A DNA stretch of 64,000 nt from Bacteroidota bacterium (GTDB taxonomy: Bacteria; Bacteroidota; JABWAT01): the NCBI GenBank assembly GCA_017303995.1, contig JAFLBE010000012.1, positions 1 through 64,000 of the forward strand, given 5' to 3'. The position numbers and the translations under genes were made by a program. The notes under the pieces are model-generated. The model was not told the origin of the DNA and did not search any database. It was given only the letters and a program-made list of their open reading frames with translations. Within the stretch, counting starts at the first letter, position 1. Every line of letters begins with the position of its first letter. This document shows, piece after piece, positions 51,501 to 60,965 of this stretch.

Positions 51501-53035
51501 ATGGCTGTCGTATCAAATCCCGGTAATGTGTTGGCGAGCAGTGAATCATTTTTAAATTCATGTAAGCCATTCCCATTTGTACCAACCCAGAACCGGTTGT
51601 TTCGGTCAATAAACATAGATCTGATATTATTGCTCGATAAAGCTGAAGAGTTGCTGAAGTCCTTAATTTTTCCATTTACTAACTGGTTAAGTCCGCCGCC
51701 TGCGGTTCCAAAATAAAGTGCCCCGGTTTGATCTTCGCAAACTGAAAGAACTACATTTCCGGAAAGCCCGTTTTTAGAATTGATAATTTCAGATTTACCA
51801 TTTACAGGCAGATGTGAAACCCCATTGCCGGTTCCGAGCCAAATACCGGATTTTGAGTCCTCAAAAATGGAAAAGATACGGTCATCGGGAAGGCCATTTC
51901 CTGAATTGTAAAGGGTAAGATTTCCATTCTTAAGTTTTGCTGCTCCACCACCATCTGTACCGATCCAGATATCACCCGATTTTGTCTGATAAATCGATCG
52001 GATAAAATCGTTTGGGAGCCCATTTGCTTTAGTAAAGGAAGCAAACCTGCGGTTACTCAGGCGGTTTAGTCCGTTTGTTGTTCCAATCCAGAGGCTTCCT
52101 TCCTTGTCTTCAAAAGTGCACCAAACATTGGTGTGTGAAAGTCCGTCTATGTTTGACAAAACGTCCATTTTTCCATTAACATACCGATGTAGGCCGCCAG
52201 ATGTTGAGAGCCAAATAGCTTCTCTGGAATCTTCATAAAGTTCGGTAATTGCGGGGTTCTTTAATCCTTCGTTTTTTCCAAGATGGTTAATCACTCCGTC
52301 TTTAATTATCAATGCGCCCTGATTGGTTCCAAGCCAGACTGAACCGTCAGAAGCGGAAAGAAAACAATAAATATAAAGACCATCTGTTTCTTTTTTATAA
52401 GGATTTGAAATCACTTTGTCGTTCTGAATCAGGTTTAGTCCGTTTGAAGTTCCGACCCAGATGATTCCAGATTTATCTTCATAAAGTGAATAAATCAAAT
52501 CACTTTGAAGTCCGTCTTTGATGCTGATTGTTTTAAATGATTTGTTTTCTAAAATACCAATTCCGCCGCCAAGTGTTCCTGCCCAAATCCGGTTTTTACT
52601 ATCCTTTAGAATGGTTCTAACAAAATCAACGGGAAGTCCGTCCTGGTGAGAAAACTGACTTGCAGTACCATTTTTCAGGTTGTACAATCCTGCACCGTTT
52701 GAACCCAGCCAGAGACTGCTGTCAGAATCGACCAGGAGGTAATTAAACGAATTGGTTTTAAAAATGGGGTGTGATTTTTTATCGTAGGTTACAAATTCAA
52801 TTCCGTTGAACCTGACCAAACCTTCGTGGGTAGCCATCCATAAATAACCATCGGGAGATTGAACGATATTTTTTACTGTGTTTTGCGGAAGTCCGTTCTC
52901 AACTTTCCAGATATCAATAATAAATTCAGACAGTGGTTTTTCAGGATCAAGACCAGGTTTTAAGGAAGATTGTGCAGAAAGGCTCAGACTCGAAAAAAGG
53001 AGGGTGAAATAAAAGAGATTTTTGAGGATAAACAC
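48557..53035 (-). CDS. Hybrid sensor kinase with Reg_prop propeller and two kinase modules
   Basis: 1,492 residues from GTG 53035 (GGAG 8 bases upstream; the frame extends to 53095). A signal peptide (ending LSLSAQ) precedes about 14 Reg_prop beta-propeller repeats (IWIGTxxGLxRL type) and a Y_Y_Y domain (YKLIGFDAEWTFTETRRTAFYTNLPPGTYTFQVLASNPEG). After a transmembrane helix and coiled coil come HisKA (SNVSHEFRTPLTLTIG), HATPase, receiver (LVVDDN, phospho-acceptor in LVISDVMMPVMNGYD), then a second HisKA (NIAAHDLKNPLQAITGYAEML) and HATPase (GIGLSIV-like GLGLSIV). There is no AraC-type DNA-binding domain, unlike classical HTCS proteins, so output must go elsewhere. The ligand is probably extracellular and unknown. 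Confidence 0.93.
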   Translation of the reverse strand: MFILKNLFYFTLLFSSLSLSAQSSLKPGLDPEKPLSEFIIDIWKVENGLPQNTVKNIVQSPDGYLWMATHEGLVRFNGIEFVTYDKKSHPIFKTNSFNYLLVDSDSSLWLGSNGAGLYNLKNGTASQFSHQDGLPVDFVRTILKDSKNRIWAGTLGGGIGILENKSFKTISIKDGLQSDLIYSLYEDKSGIIWVGTSNGLNLIQNDKVISNPYKKETDGLYIYCFLSASDGSVWLGTNQGALIIKDGVINHLGKNEGLKNPAITELYEDSREAIWLSTSGGLHRYVNGKMDVLSNIDGLSHTNVWCTFEDKEGSLWIGTTNGLNRLSNRRFASFTKANGLPNDFIRSIYQTKSGDIWIGTDGGGAAKLKNGNLTLYNSGNGLPDDRIFSIFEDSKSGIWLGTGNGVSHLPVNGKSEIINSKNGLSGNVVLSVCEDQTGALYFGTAGGGLNQLVNGKIKDFSNSSALSSNNIRSMFIDRNNRFWVGTNGNGLHEFKNDSLLANTLPGFDTTAIVFAFHEDADGLLWIGTNNGLFRVKGKKVTQFTSADGLLDDLILQILEDDKGNLWLTCNKGPYQVSRSELNNFADGYVASFKIRKFDKTDGMKTIQCNGGSQPAGWKMKNGQIWIPTAEGVVIADPNDLGAPARIPTVLIENMIAGKTVYSGQNEITLEPGNDKLEFHFIGFNFQAPLKVRYKYKLIGFDAEWTFTETRRTAFYTNLPPGTYTFQVLASNPEGIWNETGASLTFTLKPHFWETIWFYLFLALLISGSALYYYKRRVRKLKESERRLRAVIKERTQDIEEQKDRAETALAEVEIAWHEAERAAKVIEEQKQKIVEMDQAKSQFFSNVSHEFRTPLTLTIGPLEHALNGGYGPIPPGLMSQLEMMLRNSRRLLRLINQLLDISKMESGKMTLKASEGNLVSFLKDLSAAFSAYAERRKIHLIFNSSAENALLFFDRDKVDKIFYNLLSNAFKFTNEEGTITVDLQKSPVNEAPGWVEVSISDTGVGIPEQDIPHIFERFRQTSNVSVSGMTGTGIGLALVRDFVDLHGGTISVISKPGIGSTFIVRFKTGKDHLPPEYIIEDAPHISDLMTEENLKLEISDLEQDDLNNHPNQTQNQEPAHRRQEMILVVDDNRDIRNYIKDILKDQYLIREAGNGEEGLESVREHQPDLVISDVMMPVMNGYDFCRILKTDPSTSNIPVILLTAKATGDMKVEGLESGANDYMYKPFYAKELMARVKNLISLYRQELEVKWINQELSTKNEQLREANELKTELLNIAAHDLKNPLQAITGYAEMLTLQNPGNELIAKRTAQISQAAQRMLHQVNELLVSATIDAGKIELKYEKIGLNQLVESITQDLIPSAESKNQKIKLSLNGNKFISGDKGRLGESIENLIGNAIKYSEHGSEIIVSTEKSENSVLVKVTDHGPGLSEEDLKKIFGKFQRLTAKPTGGETSTGLGLSIVKQLVELHGGKVGVTSKLNEGSTFWIELPVVE

Positions 53036-53478
53036 GCAAATTCTCCGGTCTGTCAGGGTAAGCCTAAGATAGGGGAATAAAGTGCTTAAAAGCAAGCGGG
53101 GTAGGGCAGGAAGGCGTAAGGCTAGGAAGCTGTTAGCTATTAGCTATTTGGTAAATAAAATTCAGGTTTATTTAAAATAGTCAAGTTGCGAAAAGGAAAT
53201 TTGGATTGAAAGTCACCCTTTGAAGACGAAGATCCCGTCCCGAAAGCGTTCGGGATCGGGAGGGGAAATCCGTTGTAAGACTGATGGGGGATGTTGCTGT
53301 CTACAAAACCATTCCGGTCACCTCGATACGCCCGTCTAAAACCGGGAACTCGGTGTACGGCAGTTGTAAATCCTGATTTCTTCCAGGAGGGGTTACAAAA
53401 TTAAAACCAGCAATTTCATTAACCATTTACAATTAACCATTCGCTTTTATCAATTACCTTCCTGCCAAAGGCAGACAT
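53036..53478. other. Repeat-rich intergenic region
   Basis: About 440 bases with no gene. It holds a TTAGCTA direct repeat near 53130-53147 and a CCCGAA/TTCGGG hairpin at 53239-53254 in the GATCCCG family. Simple A/T sequence follows. Confidence 0.5.
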
Positions 53479-54024
53479 CTATTTTCTTTCGTTGATGACT
53501 TTTCCGTGGCTGAGAACAGCTGCTGTTTGTTGATTTTTCAGGCTGTACGTGATCGATTCAACCAAAGGTTCATTCACAAGACTGTCAGACATCCATTCAA
53601 TCAGGAAATTTGCACCGGTTCCGCTTTGATCACGATAGGGAATATAATAATCAACTGTTTCGAGCGGACTGATTTCAATGTGCTGATCCTTTAAAAAATC
53701 ATGTACCAACTGACCTTTTGAATTAAAATACTGAACTCTGGTAATGGTGAGTGAACGTCTGAAATCTGTATTATGGAAAGCCAGGAAGGCGCTCATATCA
53801 AATTTTGAGGAATCTTTGAAATCAGGAAAACTGGAGTAAACCGGCAGATATAAAATTTGTCCTCTGACTTGTTTACCCGGTTCGTCTTTCAGATGGTATC
53901 CTCCGGGATCAAAGGATGACAGATTGCTATTGGAAAAAGGATCAGCGACTTTTTTTTCAGAGCAGGATTCAAGGGTTACAAATCCAAATATCAGGATAAA
54001 ACAAAGTTGAAGGGTGGATCTCAT
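53479..54024 (-). CDS. DUF3124 lipoprotein
   Basis: 181 residues with a lipobox LESC. The conserved blocks of DUF3124 follow: RGQILYLPVYSSF, LAFHNTDFRRSLTITRVQYFNSKGQLVHDF, ISPLETVDYYIPYRDQSGTGANFLIEW and EPLVESITYSL. It is an outer- or inner-membrane-anchored periplasmic protein of unknown function. No obvious operon partner. Confidence 0.9.
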   Translation of the reverse strand: MRSTLQLCFILIFGFVTLESCSEKKVADPFSNSNLSSFDPGGYHLKDEPGKQVRGQILYLPVYSSFPDFKDSSKFDMSAFLAFHNTDFRRSLTITRVQYFNSKGQLVHDFLKDQHIEISPLETVDYYIPYRDQSGTGANFLIEWMSDSLVNEPLVESITYSLKNQQTAAVLSHGKVINERK

Positions 54025-54155
54025 TTTTGACTCCGTTCTATGACCACTGAAAATGGCTGGTTTACGCTTTTGAGAAAGATAAAAAAAATTACTGAAACAT
54101 GTTGATGCTCAGATCAGAAAACAGAAAACAGAAGTCGAGCGAAGCGAAGATCCCG

Positions 54156-54170
54156 TCCCGCTTTGCGGGA
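54156..54170. repeat. TCCCGC-TTT-GCGGGA hairpin
   Basis: 6-bp stem within GATCCCGTCCCGCTTTGCGGGATCGGGGACGG between the MATE stop and the DUF3124 start; GATCCCG family. Confidence 0.75.
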
Positions 54171-54207
54171 TCGGGGACGGAAGACGGGATGACACCTCTA
54201 TTTCATT

Positions 54208-55605
54208 TTAAACTTTTACTTCTTTCCATTTTCCCTTTTTAAAATAATACCACGCCAAAAGGGCAATGAGAGTTTCAGCAACAGGAATTGCAATGAATGC
54301 ACCGGTGGAATTCAGGTTTAATCCGGTTGAAAGTGCATAGGCCAATGGTATCTGAAAAAGCCAGAAACAGAAAAAATTTATTAGTGTTGGTGTTTTTGTA
54401 TCGCCTGCACCATTCAATGCCTGAACCATTACCATCCCAATCCCATAAAAAATAAATCCGGTCCCGATTATCTGCATAGAAAGTACGCCATAGGCAGCAA
54501 CAGCTTCATCTTTTGTGAAAAAATGTATGATGGGGTGGGCTCCAAAAAGGAAAAGGAGCATCACAAAACCCATAAAAATGGCATTGTACTTGGCGGTGAT
54601 CATAACACTTTGCTGCGCCCGGTCAATTTGACCTGCACCCAGATTTTGTCCGACAAGAGTTGCTGCAGCGTTACTCAATCCCCATGCAGGAAGAATAAAA
54701 AAGACAAAATTCCGGATGGCGAGCTGGAAACCGGCGGAGGCATCGGTTCCTCCAGTTTCTGCAACCAGCCGGGTAAGAACAATCCAGCTTCCGCTGGCAA
54801 TAATGAACTGAAAAGTTGCCGGCCAGCCAATTGAAATAATTGATTTTATCTGTACGTGGTCGTAGAAAAAGTGGTGTTTCTGAAACCGTAAAACGCCATC
54901 ACCTTTAAACAGATGATAAATCTGGTAAGCAACCCCTGTACTCCTTCCGATTACGGTTGCAATTGCAGCACCTTTCAAACCCCAGAAATGAATAAAAACC
55001 GGACATAAAATGATATTGATCAGGCTGGCAATCCATAAACTTTTCATAGCCATGGCAGCATCACCGGCACCACGAAAAATTCCATTGATGAGAAAAAGCA
55101 GGATAATGACCACACTTCCGCCCAGCATAATCCGGGTGAAAATTGTCCCTTCGGCAACGACTTCAGGGCTTGCACCCATCAATTCAAGTAAATCACTGGC
55201 AAAAACAGCGCCCGTCACACTTACGATAACGGTGACAATCAGGGCAATAATCAACGCTTGTGCACCGGCATGGGCTGCCGCTTCGGGGTTTTTCTCACCA
55301 ATTCTTCGGGCCACAATAGCAGTAGCAGCTGTACTTAATCCAATCGCCACAGAATAAACAATGGTGATGACCGATTCGGTTAATCCAACGGTCGCAATCG
55401 CATTTGCACCCAATTTGCTAACAAAAAAAATATCAACAATTGCAAAAACACTCTCAAGACTTAACTCCAGAATCATGGGGATTGATAGCAGGACAACAGC
55501 TTTGGGTATGCTTCCCTGGGTAAAATCCTGATGTTCACTTCTCAGTGACTGCCTGAAAAGTGAAAACGCATTTTTAAAAGAATCACGAATCTGGAGTATT
55601 GTCAT
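54208..55605 (-). CDS. MATE-family efflux transporter
   Basis: 465 residues with twelve transmembrane helices in two MatE halves (IPMILELSLESVFAIVDIFFVSKLGANAIATVGLTESVI; IGWPATFQFIIASGSWIVLTRLVAETGG). Conserved ends of helices, such as NGIFRGAGDAAMAMKS and ALNGAGDTKTPTLINFF, are typical NorM-like. It exports organic cations in exchange for Na+ or H+. DoxX lies upstream on the same strand 42 bases away; co-transcription is possible. Confidence 0.95.
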   Translation of the reverse strand: MTILQIRDSFKNAFSLFRQSLRSEHQDFTQGSIPKAVVLLSIPMILELSLESVFAIVDIFFVSKLGANAIATVGLTESVITIVYSVAIGLSTAATAIVARRIGEKNPEAAAHAGAQALIIALIVTVIVSVTGAVFASDLLELMGASPEVVAEGTIFTRIMLGGSVVIILLFLINGIFRGAGDAAMAMKSLWIASLINIILCPVFIHFWGLKGAAIATVIGRSTGVAYQIYHLFKGDGVLRFQKHHFFYDHVQIKSIISIGWPATFQFIIASGSWIVLTRLVAETGGTDASAGFQLAIRNFVFFILPAWGLSNAAATLVGQNLGAGQIDRAQQSVMITAKYNAIFMGFVMLLFLFGAHPIIHFFTKDEAVAAYGVLSMQIIGTGFIFYGIGMVMVQALNGAGDTKTPTLINFFCFWLFQIPLAYALSTGLNLNSTGAFIAIPVAETLIALLAWYYFKKGKWKEVKV

Positions 55606-55647
55606 TTTTTATCTAAAACAAAGCAGGTTATTTAATTTTTCATAAAC

Positions 55648-56028
55648 TCAAATGACACTGATTTCTTTTGATCTTTTCTGATTTAAAAAGTAGGAAGTGA
55701 AAAGGAAAGTAAAAGGTAAAATCATAAATAAAATACCAATTTGAGTTGGGTCCACACTCAATGCTGAATAAGTTGCTCCTGCAAGATCAAAAAACAGTCC
55801 GGCATAAGCCCACTCTCTGATTTTTGGAAATCCAGGTACCAAAATGGCAATCACACCCAACAATTTGGCAACACCAATAAATGGAATAATGTAGGCCGGA
55901 TACCCAAGATCACCAGCAATCATTTTAACGGCTTCAGGGTCATTCAGGATATCAGGAATTGCTGACATTGCCATAAAGGCCGCAAAAATACCGGTAACAA
56001 TCCAATAAGCAATATTGATCTTCTTCAT
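55648..56028 (-). CDS. DoxX-family membrane protein
   Basis: 126 residues with four transmembrane helices. The pattern AYWIVTGIFAAFMAMSAIPDILNDPEAVKMIAGDLGYPAYIIPFIGVAKLLGVIAILVPGFPKIREWAYAGLFFDLAGATYSALS is the DoxX/DoxD-like fold. Members are implicated in quinone or thiol redox at the membrane; the role here is unknown. Confidence 0.9.
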   Translation of the reverse strand: MKKINIAYWIVTGIFAAFMAMSAIPDILNDPEAVKMIAGDLGYPAYIIPFIGVAKLLGVIAILVPGFPKIREWAYAGLFFDLAGATYSALSVDPTQIGILFMILPFTFLFTSYFLNQKRSKEISVI

Positions 56029-56332
56029 CGTTCTAACCTTTTCTGATTGGGTTAATTTTAAAAGTACATTTTATTGTTTAGATATCGTCAAGATAAGGCC
56101 GGGATTTTATTTATCCAAAAAGTGGCTTTTAGTAGTTTAAAAAATGGAGCTTCTGTCACAATTAACTGCCTCTGACCGTTCTCTTAGATCGTTTAAATTA
56201 TTTTTCACAACCCAAACCAAGTTTCTTTCATAAGACTCTTTTATCTTTACAGGTTCTTTACCGGAACAGAATAAACCAATGAACTGTTTACTTCAACAAA
56301 ACCGGTCTTTAATTTACTTAATGAATGAACTT
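56029..56332. other. Divergent promoter region of DoxX and RND genes
   Basis: About 300 AT-rich bases between divergent genes. No hairpin or clear promoter consensus was recognised; a TTATCTTTA element near 56250 is only partial. Confidence 0.4.
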
Positions 56333-57370
56333 ATGAAATATCTGCTTTTACTATTACCTATTCTTTTTCTTTCCTGTTCGGAAACCAAAACCGAAAAAAT
56401 GGCCGGATCTGCACCTAAAATCCCGGTTGAAGTTTTAGTTCTTGAGCCATCCACATTGACCGATTCCTATAAAACGTCGGGAGTTTTGCAAGCTAATGAA
56501 GAAGTCGATCTTCACCCTGAAACATCGGGGAGAATTGTGTCGATTTCCTTTTCTGAAGGACAGACTGTAAAATCGGGTGATCTTCTTGTTAAACTGAATG
56601 ATGCCGATTTGCAGGCTCAGCTTGCTAAAAATAAGATTCAGGAAAAACTCGCCCGCGAAGATGCAGCCAGAAAAAAGGAATTATTGGGCAAAACCATGAT
56701 TTCCCAGGAAGAATACGACAAATCAGCTTCTGCTTTTGAATCGTTGAATGCTGATCTGAATTTACTCAAGGCTCAAATTGCCAAAACTGAAATCCGTGCA
56801 CCATTCAGCGGGAAAATTGGCGTTCGAATGGTAAGTCCCGGTTCGTTTCTTTCAACGGCTTCAATCGTTGCTACTTTGGTCGATGTCGATCCGCTGAAAG
56901 TCGAATTTGCTGTGCCTGAACGGCTGTCTTCTGTGGTGAAGTCAGGAACACCGGTTTCGCTGACTCTGAATTCAACAGGTGAACAAGTAACTGCCAAAGT
57001 TTTTGCAACCGATTCGAGGGTTGATCCGGTTAACCGAAGTCTGACAGTAAAAGCGTTAATTACCGGTGCCGGTTCAAGCTGGATTCCGGGCAGTCTGGTT
57101 TCAGTTTCAATCGGACTCTCACGTCTTTCTGATGCACTCCTTGTTCCCTCCAACGCCATTGTACCAGATCTCACCGGTCAGTTGATTTACACCGTTAAAA
57201 ACGGAAAAGTAAAACCTGTCCCGGTTCAAACCGGTGTGCGAACAGAAACTCAGGTCCAGATTACATCTGGACTTTCGGTGGGTGATTCTGTTATTATTTC
57301 CGGACTCATGCAAATCAGAAATGGATCGTCAGTTGTTGCACGACCATCCAAACCGGCAGACGGAAAGTAA
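56333..57370 (+). CDS. RND efflux periplasmic adaptor (MFP) lipoprotein
   Basis: About 345 residues from ATG 56333; ATGs at 56279 and 56321 are alternatives and none has a good ribosome site. A lipobox LSCS follows MKYLLLLLPILF. The biotinyl-lipoyl halves (SGVLQANEEVDLHPETSGRIVSISFSEGQTVKSGDLLVKLN and AKTEIRAPFSGKIGVRMVSPG) flank an alpha-helical hairpin, and a beta-barrel and membrane-proximal domain follow. It links the RND pump to an outer-membrane channel. The permease starts 7 bases downstream. No TolC-like gene is adjacent. Confidence 0.94.
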   Translation: MKYLLLLLPILFLSCSETKTEKMAGSAPKIPVEVLVLEPSTLTDSYKTSGVLQANEEVDLHPETSGRIVSISFSEGQTVKSGDLLVKLNDADLQAQLAKNKIQEKLAREDAARKKELLGKTMISQEEYDKSASAFESLNADLNLLKAQIAKTEIRAPFSGKIGVRMVSPGSFLSTASIVATLVDVDPLKVEFAVPERLSSVVKSGTPVSLTLNSTGEQVTAKVFATDSRVDPVNRSLTVKALITGAGSSWIPGSLVSVSIGLSRLSDALLVPSNAIVPDLTGQLIYTVKNGKVKPVPVQTGVRTETQVQITSGLSVGDSVIISGLMQIRNGSSVVARPSKPADGK

Positions 57371-57376
57371 ATCACC

Positions 57377-60300
57377 ATGGCAAATCTTTCCTCTGTTTTT
57401 ATTGACCGTCCGGTTCTGGCAACCGTTTTATCAATTACCATTGTACTTTTTGGAATTATCGGATATTTATTTCTGGGAGTCAGGGAATATCCGAGTGTAG
57501 ATCCGCCGGTAATTTCAGTTTCAACAACTTACCCGGGCGCCAATGCTGACGTAATCGAATCCCAGATTACAGAACCCCTTGAAGAATCCATCAACGGGAT
57601 TCAGGGCATCAGAACGCTCACTTCCTCAAGCCGTGACGGAGCAAGTAACATTACCGTTGAGTTTGAAGTTGGTGCCAACATGGAAGCTGCAGCCAACGAC
57701 GTCCGCGACCGGGTTTCCCGTTCAATCCGTTCTTTGCCACCCGATGTGAACCCGCCATCCGTCACAAAATCAGATGCGGATGCCAATCCCATTTACACAT
57801 TAACCGTTCAAAGTACGACCAAGTCTCTGCTTGAACTTTCTGATATCGGGAACAATATTTTCAAGGAAAGATTACAAACGATTCCGGGCGTGAGTGAAGT
57901 TCGCATCTGGGGCGAAAAACGATATGCCATCAAACTGAATCTTGATCCTGAAAAACTTGCCGGGTACGGACTTACCCCGGCAGACGTAAGAACGGCTCTG
58001 AATAATGAAAATATTGAGCTTCCATCCGGCCGGATTGAAGGATATAAATCGGAACTTTCCATCCGCACGTTTGGCAGACTGTCAACAGAAGATGAGTTTA
58101 ACGATCTGATTATTAAGGAAATCAATGGCAGTCTGATCAGACTCAGAGATGTGGGAACTGCTTTGCTGGTTCCAGAAAATGAACGGGGAATTCTTCGTGG
58201 TAAAGGCGTCATCCCGATGATTGGGGTTGCAATTACACCTCAGCCAGGCGCCAATCATATTTCCATTGTGGACGAAGTTTACAAACGGGTTGAACGGATC
58301 AAAAAAGATTTGCCGGATGATATTCGAATTGGTGTTGCCCTCGATTCTACCGTTCCCATCAGAAAAGGAATCACTGAAGTCGGTGAAACAATACTCATTG
58401 CCTTCACACTTGTTATTCTTATCATTTTCATTTTCCTCCGTCACTGGCGTACGACACTCATCCCCGTGTTTGCAATTCCGATTTCCCTCATCGGTGCTTT
58501 CTTTATCATGTATCTTGCCGGATTTTCCATCAATATTCTGACTCTGCTTGCCATCGTTTTGGGAACGGGTTTGGTGGTAGATGATGCCATTGTGGTTCTT
58601 GAAAATATTTACAGCAAGATTGAAGGTGGAATGGATCCGGTTGAAGCCGGACATAAAGGAACGTCAGAGATTTTCTTTGCGATTATTTCAACAACCATAA
58701 CTCTTGCTGCCGTTTTTCTCCCAATCATTTTTCTTCAGGGTTTGACCGGACAACTTTTCAGGGAATTTGGAATTGTAATGGCCGGATCGGTGATTATTTC
58801 CGCCTTTGTTTCGTTAACGTTGACGCCAATGATGAGTACCAAATGGCTTCGTCATCACGATCATGAAAATAAAGCATTTGAATGGTCGGAGAAAAAATTT
58901 ATCAGTTTGGCAAATGGTTACACGAGGTACCTGACCGGATTTATGAAACGGAAGTGGATGGCACCGGCGCTCATGCTTTTTTCGGTTGGGCTCATCGTTG
59001 GATTGTGGTCGTTTGTACCAGCCGAACTTGCTCCGCTTGAGGATAAAAGCCGCCTTCAGATCAGTGCAACTGCTCCTGAAGGAACGTCTTATGAATTGAT
59101 GGATGAGTACATGAAACAGCTCATCAGCAAAGTGGATACCTTACCTGAAACCGAAGCGTATTTTGGTATTACCGCCCCGGGATTTGGTTCTTCAGGTTCA
59201 GTAAACTCTGGTTTTATCAGACTTACTCTGGTAGAACCTGAAAAAAGAACCAGAACCCAGCAACAGATTGCAGACGATTTGGGGAAATCGCTTAGAAAAG
59301 ATGTTTTTGCCAGAACCATTGTCACTCAGGAGCAAACGATTTCAACAGGTGGGGGCCGTGGTGGCGGACTTGCGGTTCAGTTTGTAATTCAGGCACAAAA
59401 CATGGATGAACTCCGTGAAGTGATTCCTGACTTTATGGCAAAAGTTCAGCGGGACACAACTTTTCAAATTTCAGACCTGAATTTAAAATTCAACAAGCCT
59501 GAAATGGTAATTGAAATTGACCGTGACCGGGCCCGGACGATGGGTGTGAATGTTAAGGATATTGCTGAATCTATTCAGCTTCTTTTCAGTGGGCAGCGGT
59601 TTGGCTATTTTATTCTCAATGGAAAACAATACCAGGTGATTGGTCAGGCATCAAGGCAATTTCGTGATGATCCGGCTGATCTGAAATCAGTTTCGGTCAG
59701 AAATTCAAAAGGGCAATTGATACCGATGGATAATCTGGTGACGGTTTCTTACCGAAGCAATCCACCACAACTTTTCAGGTTTAACCGATACGTTTCTGCT
59801 ACTGTATCTGCTTCACCAGCCGAGGGTGTTTCATTGGGTGCAGCCATCGAAAAAATGGAAACCATTGCAGATTCAACTTTGGATGACCGGTTTTCGACGA
59901 GTTTATCTGGAGTTTCCCGTGACTTTATGGAAAGTACGAACACACTTCTTTTTGCATTCTTACTGGCGTTGATACTGATTTATCTGGTTCTTTCAGCCCA
60001 GTTCGAAAGTTTCAAAGATCCGCTGATTATTATGTTAACTGTTCCTCTGGCAATAGCAGGGGCAATCTTATCTCTTTTCATCACTGACCAGTCTTTAAAT
60101 ATTTTCAGTCAGATCGGGATGATTATGCTGATTGGGATTGTAACGAAAAACGGAATATTAATTGTGGAATTTGCCAATCAGAAACTGGCTCTTGGTTACA
60201 ATCGGTTTGAAGCTGCAGTTGAAGCGGCTGCTCAGCGTTTCCGCCCGATTCTGATGACAAGTCTGGCGACGATTTTAGGGGCAGTTCCGATTGCATTTGC

Positions 60301-60427
60301 CTTGGGTGCTGGTTCTCAAAGCCGGGTTGCCATGGGAATTGTGATCATTGGCGGATTGATGTATGCACTTGTTCTAACCTTATTCATTATTCCGGCTTTG
60401 TTTGCTTTCCGGAAAAACGGGAAATAA
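57377..60427 (+). CDS. RND multidrug efflux permease (AcrB-like)
   Basis: 1,016 residues with twelve transmembrane helices and two large periplasmic loops. It begins FIDRPVLATVLSITIVLFGIIGYLFLGVREYP. Proton-relay aspartates lie in TM4 (LLAIVLGTGLVVDDAIVVLENIY, adjacent DD), and the second half has IGMIMLIGIVTKNGILIVEFANQ. This is the HAE1 drug-exporter type. It uses proton motive force with the adaptor encoded just upstream. Substrate range unknown. Confidence 0.97.
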   Translation: MANLSSVFIDRPVLATVLSITIVLFGIIGYLFLGVREYPSVDPPVISVSTTYPGANADVIESQITEPLEESINGIQGIRTLTSSSRDGASNITVEFEVGANMEAAANDVRDRVSRSIRSLPPDVNPPSVTKSDADANPIYTLTVQSTTKSLLELSDIGNNIFKERLQTIPGVSEVRIWGEKRYAIKLNLDPEKLAGYGLTPADVRTALNNENIELPSGRIEGYKSELSIRTFGRLSTEDEFNDLIIKEINGSLIRLRDVGTALLVPENERGILRGKGVIPMIGVAITPQPGANHISIVDEVYKRVERIKKDLPDDIRIGVALDSTVPIRKGITEVGETILIAFTLVILIIFIFLRHWRTTLIPVFAIPISLIGAFFIMYLAGFSINILTLLAIVLGTGLVVDDAIVVLENIYSKIEGGMDPVEAGHKGTSEIFFAIISTTITLAAVFLPIIFLQGLTGQLFREFGIVMAGSVIISAFVSLTLTPMMSTKWLRHHDHENKAFEWSEKKFISLANGYTRYLTGFMKRKWMAPALMLFSVGLIVGLWSFVPAELAPLEDKSRLQISATAPEGTSYELMDEYMKQLISKVDTLPETEAYFGITAPGFGSSGSVNSGFIRLTLVEPEKRTRTQQQIADDLGKSLRKDVFARTIVTQEQTISTGGGRGGGLAVQFVIQAQNMDELREVIPDFMAKVQRDTTFQISDLNLKFNKPEMVIEIDRDRARTMGVNVKDIAESIQLLFSGQRFGYFILNGKQYQVIGQASRQFRDDPADLKSVSVRNSKGQLIPMDNLVTVSYRSNPPQLFRFNRYVSATVSASPAEGVSLGAAIEKMETIADSTLDDRFSTSLSGVSRDFMESTNTLLFAFLLALILIYLVLSAQFESFKDPLIIMLTVPLAIAGAILSLFITDQSLNIFSQIGMIMLIGIVTKNGILIVEFANQKLALGYNRFEAAVEAAAQRFRPILMTSLATILGAVPIAFALGAGSQSRVAMGIVIIGGLMYALVLTLFIIPALFAFRKNGK

Positions 60428-60508
60428 AATTTTCGCCAGAATGCAAAGTTCGCAGAGTAAATTTTGAAATATTTGGGAAATTATTGGGACTTTTCGTGAA
60501 CCTAAATT

Positions 60509-60943
60509 TTACTTGCAGACATCTGATCCGTTGTCAAAAATGATCAGCCATTTACCATCAGCTTGAAGTTGCCACGTCGAATTAAATCTGGCGATAATCT
60601 TTCCGGTCGGATCCAAAACCGGACCTTCGGTTGTTCCGAGATTTCCACCACCAATTTCGGATTGTTCTGGGTTCCAGGAAAAAGGGGCTGCCTCTTCCTT
60701 GAAAAATGACTTCCAGTGATTTAATATTTCGTCTTTTCCACGGAGAGGTTTTCCACCATTCAGAAAGACTGCATCTTCTGCAATAAATGAACCAAACTCA
60801 TCAAAATTCCGGTCTGCCATGGTTTTTGCAAACGCTTTTTCAGTATTGGAAAGAGCAGTTTTATTAAAAAATTCCATTTTGGTTTCTGATTCAGAACATC
60901 CAACAAGAAAGATTAGCGAAAGAAACCACAAACGTTTCAACAT
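60509..60943 (-). CDS. SnoaL/DUF4440-like (NTF2-fold) lipoprotein
   Basis: 144 residues from ATG 60943 (GGGG upstream). A lipobox VGCS follows FLSLIFL. The mature part TEKAFAKTMADRNFDEFGSFIAEDAVFLNGGKPLRGKDEILNHWKSFF, with FNSTWQLQADGKWLIIFDNGSDVC, is the DUF4440/SnoaL-like cone fold. Such proteins are either small-molecule-binding or enzymes; role unknown. It starts 22 bases after the glycine-zipper protein and is probably in its operon. Confidence 0.87.
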   Translation of the reverse strand: MLKRLWFLSLIFLVGCSESETKMEFFNKTALSNTEKAFAKTMADRNFDEFGSFIAEDAVFLNGGKPLRGKDEILNHWKSFFKEEAAPFSWNPEQSEIGGGNLGTTEGPVLDPTGKIIARFNSTWQLQADGKWLIIFDNGSDVCK

Positions 60944-60965
60944 AGTGAACCCCAGAACAATTTTT

